A DNA stretch of 64,000 nt from Ischnura elegans (lineage: Eukaryota; Arthropoda; Insecta; Odonata; Coenagrionidae): positions 90,889,030 to 90,953,029 of the forward strand of contig NC_060246.1 of assembly GCF_921293095.1 (NCBI RefSeq), written 5' to 3'. The notes beneath the pieces are model-generated. The model saw nothing but the letters and a program-made list of their open reading frames with translations, made no database searches and was not told the DNA's origin. The translations under genes and the position numbers were made by a program. This document shows, piece after piece, positions 45,869 to 57,800 of the stretch (positions are counted from its first letter, which is position 1; every line of letters starts with the position of its first letter).

Positions 45869-48800
45869 CTGGAAATGGATAGTTAATATCTATTAGTTCT
45901 TGTAAATACTTGCAAATGCAAATGGATTCGAATCTTACCGATTGAGATTTTTCAATACTGTTGCTGAGTGCATTATTTAGTATTTGAATAATTTCTTAGT
46001 TTCTTAAATGCAAAATCTTGAAAACTTTCAAATCTTGTGTAATCAACTTTCTGGATTTAATATTTAATCAATCGTCATTCTCTTTGATATTATTGAAGAG
46101 TCAAATTTTTGGCTCAGGCTGATGAAGCTACTCTTGTTTAAAGCCCATATAAAGATTTTGGAGCAAGAGCTGACACAGTACTTGTACTATAGGTGAAACG
46201 AAATGTTGCTGTCACACATTATAACCTTCAGTGTTAAAACCCAAATTCCAACCAGCACCTCAAACTATTGTTATGAAGTTGAAATTGAAGCATTGAGTAT
46301 ATTAGTACTTATTATATAATTAATTGGTAATGTAAATGTTTCTCCAGAGAAGAGTGTATTATGTTCATAGGAAGATGTCTAACTAAATTGCTAACTCTTA
46401 TTTTCAAATTTGAATGAGTGGCCATGCATTCTTTTATTCTTTGTTTCCGAGATTGAATATGCATGATACCTGTGGTATTATAAATTAAAAGAAACTACAA
46501 ATAGGTCTATTCACTCCACATCAAATTTGAATTTTATTCACAGCTGTTATTAAAGAATGAAAATTTTAATTTAGGACAAACATGCCACATGAACAGTATT
46601 GAAATTCACATTAATTGCCATGAAAAAAAAATGCTCCTGGGCCAGGAATTAAAACTTGGTAAAATTTCCATGGGCATAAAAGGACCTGGATAACATTGTG
46701 GCTTGGAAAGCCGTAGGTCCATGGTTTGATTCGCGATCTAGGGGATTTTTTTCTCATTGCAATTAATGTGAGGAAGTTCTGATAGTCTGCAGCAGATAGA
46801 AAACTGTTCTATGGTACCTCCTCTTAAAGAGGCTATATTAAAAAAATTGTTGCTTAATTGTTACTCATACCTCCAAAATTGGTTACAAATTATTGGGTAC
46901 TTCTCTTCAGAAATAAGTAATCCACATTTAATGCTTAATAACCCATCATTGAATGAAGGGGGAAAAGTTACTAAGTTGGCAAAACAGTATGATGTATGTT
47001 AACATTATTATTGACTGGATAATAGGTGGATTGCTCTCAATATGTTAATGAAGGGTTACTTTTTCTATTTATTCACGCTCTGGCAGCAGAAATATCAGCC
47101 AGTTTAAATGGAAGCTAAATGAATTCAGGTCAAGGGTCTAATTTTCCATTAAATTAACCTTCATATATGTATCTCTTAATCTAGCAGATACGCTTTTTCA
47201 GTGAAAATTAATTTTTGTTCATTTTTGTGGAGTTGAGGTCTAATTCCAAATGCCATTGTAGTATTATTCTTAATCATATTTAATGAGTACATTGTCAAAA
47301 TTAAGAAATAGATGGTAGATGTAGTTGATGATTATGACCAAATTCATCATAGATAAAATTAATGAGGCAATAACCCAGCTAAAATGTTAAGTGTCAGTTT
47401 CCTGAACCATTCAACCAAAGGATTTACAACCCCCAGTTATTATAATAAAAGCAGCTACACTTAAGCACTAAACTAATTCCACCAATAATCCATAGCTCCA
47501 TTATTCTGCCCTGCCAATAAATCTTACTCTTTCTGTTGAGAGCAGTTTGTTTGTGAATTTTTTCGAGCCTCGATGCTTCGATTTGCGAAAGATTTCATGT
47601 AATCCCTCGGTGGGTGCCAGTTTTGAAACACTGCATCCAGATAAGTCATTTTGAAATTAAGAGTAAAGATGTGACAGCTATCGAATATGCAGATAATTGA
47701 GAGTAAGATTGTGCTGTTTTGAGAAAAGGAGGTGTGCGTATGTTTTCTCGCTGAAAATCCCTCAGAAAGGGCTTACCCGGCATCATATATTGCATGTTCA
47801 TAGCCTCCTCCTTTTCTCTCTCATTTCTTAAGCAGATGGCAGCTGCAGAAAACATTATTGCAGATACTAGTGCCCAGCCCACACCGATCCAAGCGATTAT
47901 GTATGACCAATCATATGTTATGTCGGTGTTGTCACGCAGCACCTGTAAAAACAGAGATATAAGATGGGATAATGGAACCAGTTATTGTTAGTGTGAGGGT
48001 GATAATGAGCTGCATCCAGGTTGCGGGTTTAGTTTCCTTTTAAACCAATAATTTTTATTCTCACTGGGCATGATGTATTGCACATTCTTGGCAGTTTCCT
48101 CCTCCTTTTCAGATCGAAGGCAGTATGTTGCACCAAAGAACAAGGTGGATGAGATGAGACTAAATCCGACACTAAGCCAGCCAAGGATGTAAGACCACCC
48201 ATACCAACTTGTGGCATTGTCACGAAGAACCTGTAATTCAAAGCTCAATTTTTTCCATCTCTGAAACTCCACATGGGACCCTTGAAAAGCAATCATGCAA
48301 TTGCTTCAAAACTGCATACTGATATGGATATGGAAGGAAATGAATTAGAGGAGAGGTACAACATTTATTTTTTTATTTATTTAAAAGACCCCTACTTTTA
48401 CCTGAAAGCTCTCATTCTATGGAATGAAATAAACAAGACACATGTAAAAGGTACGAATGTGAGTAGATTAATCAAAATTGTTCCTCATATATTTATTTTG
48501 TTATAATTACCATTTTAAAGATTTATTATAGCAAAATTATTGATTTCAGGAAATGCCTTTTCTATAGTATTTTTTCTGAACGTTAAATGAATTAATGAAA
48601 TTTAATGAGCATTATCCTCATATAGGTTATGAATTTTAGATATGGCCTAAGAAAATATGTTTGAATCATTAAGAGTTGGAAATTCTGGCATTTTGTAGCT
48701 GTTAAGTGATAAATTTATGTTTTAACCCCTTCATTAAATAAGAAAATTATTGTGAATTGGTTGCCCTTTCATCCATCTGATGATAAGTATGTCTCACTCA

Positions 48801-51800
48801 GGCATATAGCCAGAAATTTGCTTTGAGGGAACTTGGGTTGCATGCAGGTATTCTATAGGTACTGATATTTGTTGTCAATTTTGCACTAAATTAAAAACCA
48901 TGCATTTCAGCTATATATTTTGTTTGTAAAATAGTCTAAGTCAAATTTACTGTTGATTATTGGCAGACGTAAAATGTAACTAAATGTATTTGAAATGGAG
49001 GATCAGAGGATTAAATGTGCCATTTGGCTTGTGGTCTCCTGAGCTGATAAATAGCGGGTAGCTGCCACAGGGGAAAAAGTTTTGAGATTGAGAAAACTGG
49101 TATTGCCTAAAAAGGGAGGCTGAAGCCACTAAAGCAACCCTCCTGGCTACGTGCCTGGTCTCACCATGTTTTAACAAATTTTATCGTTATTGCCATTGTA
49201 TAAAATTATTAGGGTTAAAAATTTCTTGGTTATAAATTATTTATGCAGTTGCATATATTTTGTTTACTCAATGGAGTATAAATGGCAGACTATGCATAAT
49301 TAGAGCTGAAAGGCAAGAAGTATAATTTCTTTGTATTCACAATCTTGCAATCTGGGTTGTCCATGGGAAAGGGCTCCCTTAATTCTCACTTATTTTATTT
49401 ATTTATTTCAAAAGCCCACATACAGCAATTAATGCCAATTTGCAGTGGCACAATAACAAGATAATAAATAATATATAACAAGAAACGAAGTACATATGAT
49501 GTTATGGGAGTCATATCAACCTAAAATGAGCCGAAAATCAAGTACATAAAATATAACGAGAATCAAACCGCGAAATTAAAGAACACAAGTATATAAAGCT
49601 AAAGAAAATTGTAGCAGTGGTAAGAAATGGGAAGTGTTGTTATTGATGTTCAGAGAGGTAAGATAGAGCCAGGTTAGTAAAGACTCGCGGATCAATACTC
49701 GAGGAAGGGAATTAAGAAGTGAGGGAAGGCGGAAAAAAGTGAGCGCTGAATGAGTGATAATCTGGGAACTGGTGTGTGGAGCAGTGAGTGGGTGCAGGTA
49801 GGGCGGGAGGGTACTCGGAAATTAAGATAAGAAAGGAGTTCAGGACAGTCTGTGATTGAGTTGAGGATATTGTAGATAAATTTAAGGTCTCTTTTAAGGC
49901 GTACAGAAGGAAGATTGTGAATGGAGAGAGAAGTTGGAATGGTGTTAGTGGGCATATTACACATGTGAGGTACTCTATATTTTACTATACTTGAGAAAAT
50001 GTTAGTTAGAGATTTAAGAGGCAGAGAGATTGGACGGAGCCGACATCGCCCAAATAGGAGAGCAATGGGCTATCACAGGAAGGACAATTGTCAAAAAGTA
50101 GCAACGAAGAGCTTGTGGATCTTTAATTTCTGAGTATCTGTATAGTAGGCCTAAAAGGGACATGGCCTTAGACTTCGCTGTTTCTATGTGCTCGGAGTTT
50201 TGTATCAATTAGTACGCCAAGATCCTTCACTGACGACTTGCGATTCATGGGTATTGAGTTTATAGTGTAATTGAAGTTAAGGGGGAATTTTTTTAGGTTG
50301 ATGGACATGGTATTGCACTTATGCTCATTGAGCTTTAGTTCCCAGGTAAGACACCAGAGTGAAATGGTATTAAAAGCGTTTTGCAGTTCGTGGCAGTCAG
50401 AGGGAATGTGGATGGTTTTGAAAACTTTGCAGTTGTCAGCGTAAAACAGCATGTGGGCTTGTGATGTGGGAATAAGGGAGGCTAAGTCGTCAATGTATAA
50501 ATTAAATAGATATGGTCCTAGAACACTGCCTTGGGGAACTCCTGATGTTACAGGAGACCAACTAGATGAGACGCCAGAAAGAATGACGTGCTGGTTTTTG
50601 TCACTAATAAAGCTAGACAAGAGGCTGAAAAAATTGCCATGGATATTAAATCTATTACTTATTTTATGAAGGAGGAGACTATGGTTGAGGGAATCAAAAG
50701 CCTTCGAGAAGTCAAGAAATACTGCATCAAGTTGGGCTTTCTTAGATATTGAGGCAACAGCATGGTGTTGGAAAACTGACAAATTAGTTAAGCATGATCG
50801 CCCAGGGAGAAAGCCGTGTTGGCAGGGGGATAGAAAAGGGGACATGAAATAATACAGTCTGTTTAGAATAATTCTCTTGCAAACTGATGAGAGAATTCTG
50901 GAAGGTACTTGATATCTCCACTGAATAAACGCTCAACAATCGCCCACCGAATCAAATCCACTCACCTAGAGAGCCCTTACAGTAGTACTAGATTAGCGGA
51001 TTTGATTCGGTGGGCGATTTTTGAGCATTCATGCAGTGGAGGTATCATAATGGTGTGATGTAGGATGGTGAAGCAAGTAGGGCATATCATCTGACGGCAG
51101 GCTTACCCGTAAGCACTTCCATTGGCATTTGTGTGTGCCATGTTACTGGGCTCATTCCAAAAATAATTTTTTTTCCTAAAAGGTGGGTAGTTTAACGCAT
51201 GATTGTGAATATTTTTTCTCCAGAGACAAGTAAAATTAGTATGTTACCATGAGAATGAAATTTTCTCCAAGATGAGAAAATTTTACCTATTGTATTAAGT
51301 GCTCATTGGCCTCTCTATAATACATAGCGACATAAAGATGATTATTATAGAGAATGTATTCTTAGATATCCCCAGAGTATATTTTAATCGGTTGAAAATC
51401 GGAGAAAGCATAAAGAAATAAGTGAGTCCACATGTCTCAGATGCCCATTTTATCTACACAGCAGTCAACATCATTTAGAGGTTGCAATTCAATTTCTATG
51501 CATCAGAAATACATGTTCTATCTATAATCATCTTTGCTCTGGTTTTATAATTAGAGTTTCTATATTGGTATATCATGTTAATTTTAGAAAACTCATTGCA
51601 GTAGTTTAGAAACCCTTTTAGCTACCACAGAAACAGATTTTTAGCATCAAGTAATGGAAAATATTTTTTGAATCCATATCAAGAACTACATATATGGAGC
51701 ACTCTATGTATGTGATTTTTGATGGGCTCAGCTTACAGCTTACGCAGGTCCTCAAAAGTTATAAATATGACTGCAAATCCTTTTCAAGGATATATTTTTA

Positions 51801-54800
51801 TAATTGATCATTTGGCCATGTATTAATTTACATCTGGAAACCTCTTTATTTTATCATTTGGGAGGTAATTTCATTATTTTTCTCAAGGCATATCCTATGA
51901 CGCTTCTCTCAGGTTTACATTTTTTCACTCTTTGAATATTATAACACACAATTAATCTTAGATTCATACAAACTTAGACTTTTTTCAACCTTTTTGACTA
52001 CTTACATTGTCCCATTGCTGATAGAATTCCTCTCCGATAACCTTTTCCTTTTCATAGTATTCCACACCGTGCCATAACCCCATACCTCCAGCAGTTAAGA
52101 GACCTGAAAAGTGAAATTTAGACCAATTTATGATATTAAATCATCATTATGTGATTACTCAAAGGGTTTCCATGAACGTAAATGAAACATTTAGTATTTT
52201 TATGTAGTACATATATGGAAATAGTATTTCCTCCCATATGATTTTTTCTCAAAGTCAAATACATACTTCTGTGTAGAATTATTATCGGAATATCTAATTT
52301 ATACTGTTCCTTCTCAGTTATGAGAGCTAATGATTTTCAAAAAATCCGGTATATTTGGTAAATTTTCCTCCATATCCTGGAAAACTTAAGGAAGATGGAA
52401 GCCCTATGTCTATTATATTTTTTGGAGGGGCTATGCTTCACTGATCACTCAGATTTACTTTGAATGCATAACTGTCATGTAAATTACTAAGTAAATTGCA
52501 GTGTATAACCTTTAATTGCATAAGATCTCAGGCAGAGTCGATAATGATCAAGCATCCATATAGCCTTTAGAAGACTACTGAAAGAAAAGTGATGCAATGA
52601 AGTGTGAACATGTATAACTTCAAAACTTACATGAGAATAGCATTAGAATTGCTGTTGCCGTTATGTTTCCTGGTGATCGTCTCCAGCATCCAGCAACTCC
52701 TGTCCAAAAGGCTATGAACACTGTGAAGAATGCGAGTATGAAGAGAGCTATCATGGAACGCCCCATGTCTGTAAAAAAAAGTACACATTTTTTTAAAATC
52801 ACACACTTTGTCATCTGCCTAAAAGAATACACTACCTAACATCAAAAATGTTTTGGGTTCAAAAATAGTTCTTTCCAAGGTATTCTGTCTCAATTAACAG
52901 AAAAAACACCATAAAAAGGTGAGATTAGGTCTTTCGTATATAAGATTCAAAACATAATTGGGTATTAATTCATGGTTGTTTCTGGCTGGTGCCAAGACAG
53001 TGTATGGGGCTATCATTTTGGGGAAAAGTTACTACTCTAATCCCTACTCAGTGATTTTAACAATAGCTGTGATTCCCCTCATCTTAACTTGCTTCATAGA
53101 ATATTTTTGAAATTCTTATTCTTTGACTGATGAAAGCACCTCGTAATAATTATAGTTATCATGGTGTAATTTTATAATATATAATTAATTAGTAAGGGCA
53201 TCAGAAACTTATGCAAAGTTAGATTTGAGTATATTCATAGGTTATTAATTCAATTTAGGTGCTCCAAAATTTAAATCAATGCTATATCTCAAATATTTCT
53301 TTCGTAAGGGAGAAAAAATTTACAAAATTATCATTCCAGAATATTTTCTCAGCTAGAAAGCACTGATAATTAATATTATAATTTATTTAAATTTTATTTC
53401 TTAATAATTTTTCATTTCTTGAAAATCTAGTGAAATTCTAGTGAAATATTAATTCTGTAAACAATAAAAATTCTGTATATGTTTTAGCATTTTGTGTGGC
53501 AAAGCCTCTCATGAAATTTTGTAAGTTTTTACTTATTTTGCTGCATTTTAGTTGTACAAATTCTTCTTCTCCAAATGTACATATTTGAAATTATCAATTT
53601 TGTAAGTTGGAAGTTAAAAAGCATATCTACTTTAGCATTGCTTTGAACAGTTCATATTGTCTAATAATGACATGTAGTTAGTAGTATTTAAATTTATTGT
53701 TATGTATTAAATTTCCTAAAGAACCTTAAAAAAACTTGAGATTGCCTAAAAAATTAACTATTTTAGAAATATTTCATTATAAAATCATAAGTAATAGAAC
53801 CAACACTAACATAAATTTGCTAATGTATTTACAAATTAACCTCATTTTTATATTTTTATGACTGTAATAGTTTGAATGCCATGGTTTCAATATTCTTGGG
53901 ATTAAGCATATGTTATGATGTGATTAAGTGTGCATAACTTGAACTGATTATGTTAAACTCACGCAATCTAGTCATTGCATCCTCAGAGAACTGCTTGGTC
54001 TGGTTGTCCACATCAGGAATGAAGTAATCAATATTCATGCAGTGTGTCTCAACTGGACTCAAGTAGAGAGGAACTGAAAGGGAAAGAAAAAAATAATATA
54101 AGACGTCAGAATATCGGAACCAACTACATGTATTAGATAACAATAAAAAATAAAAGCTAAGGATAGAGTTTTCCAAAACGTGGTAAGTTTCCACTGAAAA
54201 AGTTCATTTTGTCACATTCCATAGCTTACATGCTGGTATCTATTTTTAAAAGTATTTACCATGCTTTTCACGTCATGAAGGTTTCAAAAGTTTAATTTTG
54301 GAAAGCGATAATTTGGAAAGGAATTTTAAAATAAATTTTTTACCTAGGAAAATGTCAATTCTCTGAAAAAACGTGGAAGAAAATTAGGAGATACATATTA
54401 AATTCTTTGTATAGTATTTGGAATTTCCTTGAAAATATGTATTTTGTCAACCTGGTTTCTTTCATGCCTTAACATACTGTGAGATAAAACTGTTTTTGGT
54501 AAGAAAATTCTTTCTTGAGAAGACAGTGTGACATAACTATTTTACTTGGTCAGTTGGGGCCAAAGGGCTTCATTTCAAAAAAGCTTGTTGCTGGTGACCA
54601 AATCTGTAGCTGATGAGACTTGATAGTGAGGGGTCAAGAAGTTCAAACCTCCTCCAAAATTTTGGAGATTTGGTCAAGTGTATCCTTTTCAAATTATATC
54701 CCCCATAAAATGCACTCTCATGCTTTTGAGCCTCGCTACTGGAATTTTTTTCCTTCTCAAGATTTAAGGACCTTCAGTGCAGGGGCAGATTCAGTATCAA

Positions 54801-57800
54801 ATTTGGGGGTGGGGGTCATGACCTGGGTCTGGAGAGTGTGGAATATCCTCCAGGAGAGAGGGTCATTCTCCTGAGTAAAATTTTTTAAATACCTATTTTT
54901 TACGCATTTTGGAACCTAATATTTCGTTTTCATTCTTAAAAACAGATTAAATTGAGCAATTTGAGACATTTAAGGATACAAAAACTTTTAATAATAAAAA
55001 TTTTAAATGTTTGATAAAATTTGGGGGAGTCATGAACCCTGTGACACCCCCTTAAACCGCCACTGGCCCAATCCCTCTTTGAGTGTTTTGTAGAGGCAAG
55101 GGCGTACCCAGGATCATAACTAGGGGGGGGGGGGAAGCCATGGTTTAGGGGGGGCAAACCAAGTTGTGACATTAGTTTATGAGATTATTTCCTTGAAAAA
55201 ATAGTTTTATTTTAGATACATATCTTATAATAATACATATCATTTTTCGTGGGTTTAAAGAAAATTTGTTGAATGCTTAAGTTTCAATTCAGTACTGATT
55301 TTGCTTAAGGACTTCGCGATTTTTGCTTCTACCCTCCCCGTATCGTACCCTCGCTGGGTACGCCCATGTGTAGAGGGGCTTTCAATTGCAGCAACTCCTT
55401 CCGTAGAGTGTGTCGTTAAGCCGTGGTCCATTCCTATCGGCTTCTCTTCGATTCCCACGAAAAGCAAACATTGTCACTGTTCCGTGGAAGAGCTGACGCC
55501 CCCTGGGGGCAGTCGTGTGTTGACGTCTCGCCGCGTCGGCCACATCGCCCCCGATGGCATCCTGCGTTCGTGACCACAGAAAAAGGCGACCGTGTGGTCT
55601 TGAGGGGTGACGGCGACGCGGGTATGGTGGCGGCCGGTAAGGTGGCAAGAGGTGCTGGCAGCGGAAGTGGGCAGGATATGATACATAAGGTGAGGCACCC
55701 GCATGCCCTACAAGGCCGGGGTCTACGCACCCAAGCCATTTGAAGACGCGTTCATTGTGCGAGGGCTCGTTCAAGTAGGCAGGGAGTTCAATGCGCGAAT
55801 GCCGGGACGTGTCTCACCAGGGACACGCGGTCCCCCCGGATGACCTCACGTCGAATGCTGGCGGGTCGTGGACTCATTTCCATTTTCGACTCGCTTGCAA
55901 CGGAGATGAGCGGAACAGGTGCGCACGGCATTCCGATCTCCAGGAGCTGTAGCCCCCCGGAACATTTTTCACGTCACTTGATTGTTGTTCCGTATTATTG
56001 ATCTTAAGATTAGATATAGGCATATATACCAATACTCATGACTGTAAAATAATTACTTAATGTTAATAATTACTTAAAATAATCCTCAACAATTTTTACT
56101 TTCCCGCCAGGGTTCGGTGTATAGGTCATGCTATCATCGAGGGTACTAACAAATTTAGCATGGGAGTAGTCTAACATGGTCAGCGACAGTGTACGTCCTT
56201 TCCTATTCGTGATCCACCTTTACTGGTGACTAATTAGATGACTTCAATTGTATGCATATCTATATCTAACCTCTTAGTCCCCTGGTTAGCGACACGTACC
56301 TAAGCGTTGAAACCAGTCCGACGAATAAAAATATATTTGGAAGTAAAAAAATTAAAATTTGTAAGGTTCACTATTATTTTAATATGGGCACGACTCGGGT
56401 TTCGTAACGTGGTTACATCTTCAGATGTAAGATCAGTCACCTGAAGATGTAACCACGTTACGAAACCCGGGTCGAGCTACTGGCTATACATGTTACTCTT
56501 TACTTTCATTTGAAATAAAGGCACATACTTTTCGACTTTCTAGGACTAATAATTATGATGATCGATCGGTTGATAATGAAATTTCGATTTCTGTGTCAGT
56601 CAGCGTCCACGAATATGAAGCACGACCCGGGTTTCGTAACGTGGTTACATCTTCAGGTGACTGATCTTACATCTGAAGATGTAACCACGTTACGAAACCC
56701 GAGTCGTGCCCATATTAAAATAATAGTGAACCTTACAAAGTTTTATTTTTTTACTTCCAATATGGAGAGGTTTCAAAAAGTAAAGCCTGAAGTTATCAGT
56801 TATAAAAATATATTTGGAATGTAAATACTTCATTTATCAAAAGGTATAGGATTGAGGTAGCAATCATGCTGTTAATCGTTATGGGTATTGTAGTTTTGTA
56901 TAATCGTATTGGGTAGTTTGTACATGGTAAATATTCTCAGTAATCCTAAGAGGCAAGGTAGTACTTTAAAATTGTAATGCGATATTAAATTATGGCTGTG
57001 ACATTTGTGACAAAGGGAATTCCTTGTCCGCATTTCAGATCATTTCACCTACTTATAATTGATTGAAGAGACCTGAGATACTGGCTGCATATGCTACTCT
57101 TTACTAAATAACTTTCATTTGAAATAAAGGCGCATACTTTTCGACTTTCTAGGACTAATAATTATGATGATCGATCGGTTGATTATGAAATTTCGATTTC
57201 TGTGTCAGTCAGCGTCCACGACCTACTTGTCTCTGGATTCTGGGACATTTCGCTGAGAGACGACTCACAGCGGCAGCGATCTTCTGAAAGATAATTACAA
57301 GCGCAGAGAGAGAGGGAGGGACTTGAGAACTGAGCGGGCAGTCACCTTCCTAGAAATTACCTCAGTGGGAAACGCTTCTGCGAAGATTCGAGGAGGAAAA
57401 GGCGCGCCCGTGAGGTACGTTCCATGCCACGTTATACGTGGCATTAATGCAGCATCCACATGGATTTGTAGCGCTTGGCGGTAGTGATTCTAGGTTCAGA
57501 AAAAATGTTATATACAAATATAACCCTCTGCGACTGCTACAACCCTCAGAATTAAAATCTGTTTATTTTTTATAATTTAAATTGCAAAATCAATTAATAT
57601 TTTGATGTTTAAAACCTATGCAAATATTTATTTCAGATGGTTGTAAGGACAGCGTTTGTGTCGACTAATGGAAAGCAAAACTACAGCTGACTGCAATGTT
57701 GACAGCAGTTTATCACGGTTGTTGATACCTACCAAATGAATTTATGTGAAGATGCGTATTACCCTTGCAAATGTTTTGTGGAAACTTAGACGACGAATTG

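Noticed and set aside
54767-55080. 8-bp target duplication for the TIR element at 54775-55065
   Set aside because: Flanks AGGACCTT and GCCCAATC do not match, so no duplication is claimed.
55382-55774. 130-codon minus-strand frame inside claudin-like intron 1
   Set aside because: CpG-rich composition opens several frames; no hydrophobic helix or claudin motif, so not the missing first-span exon.
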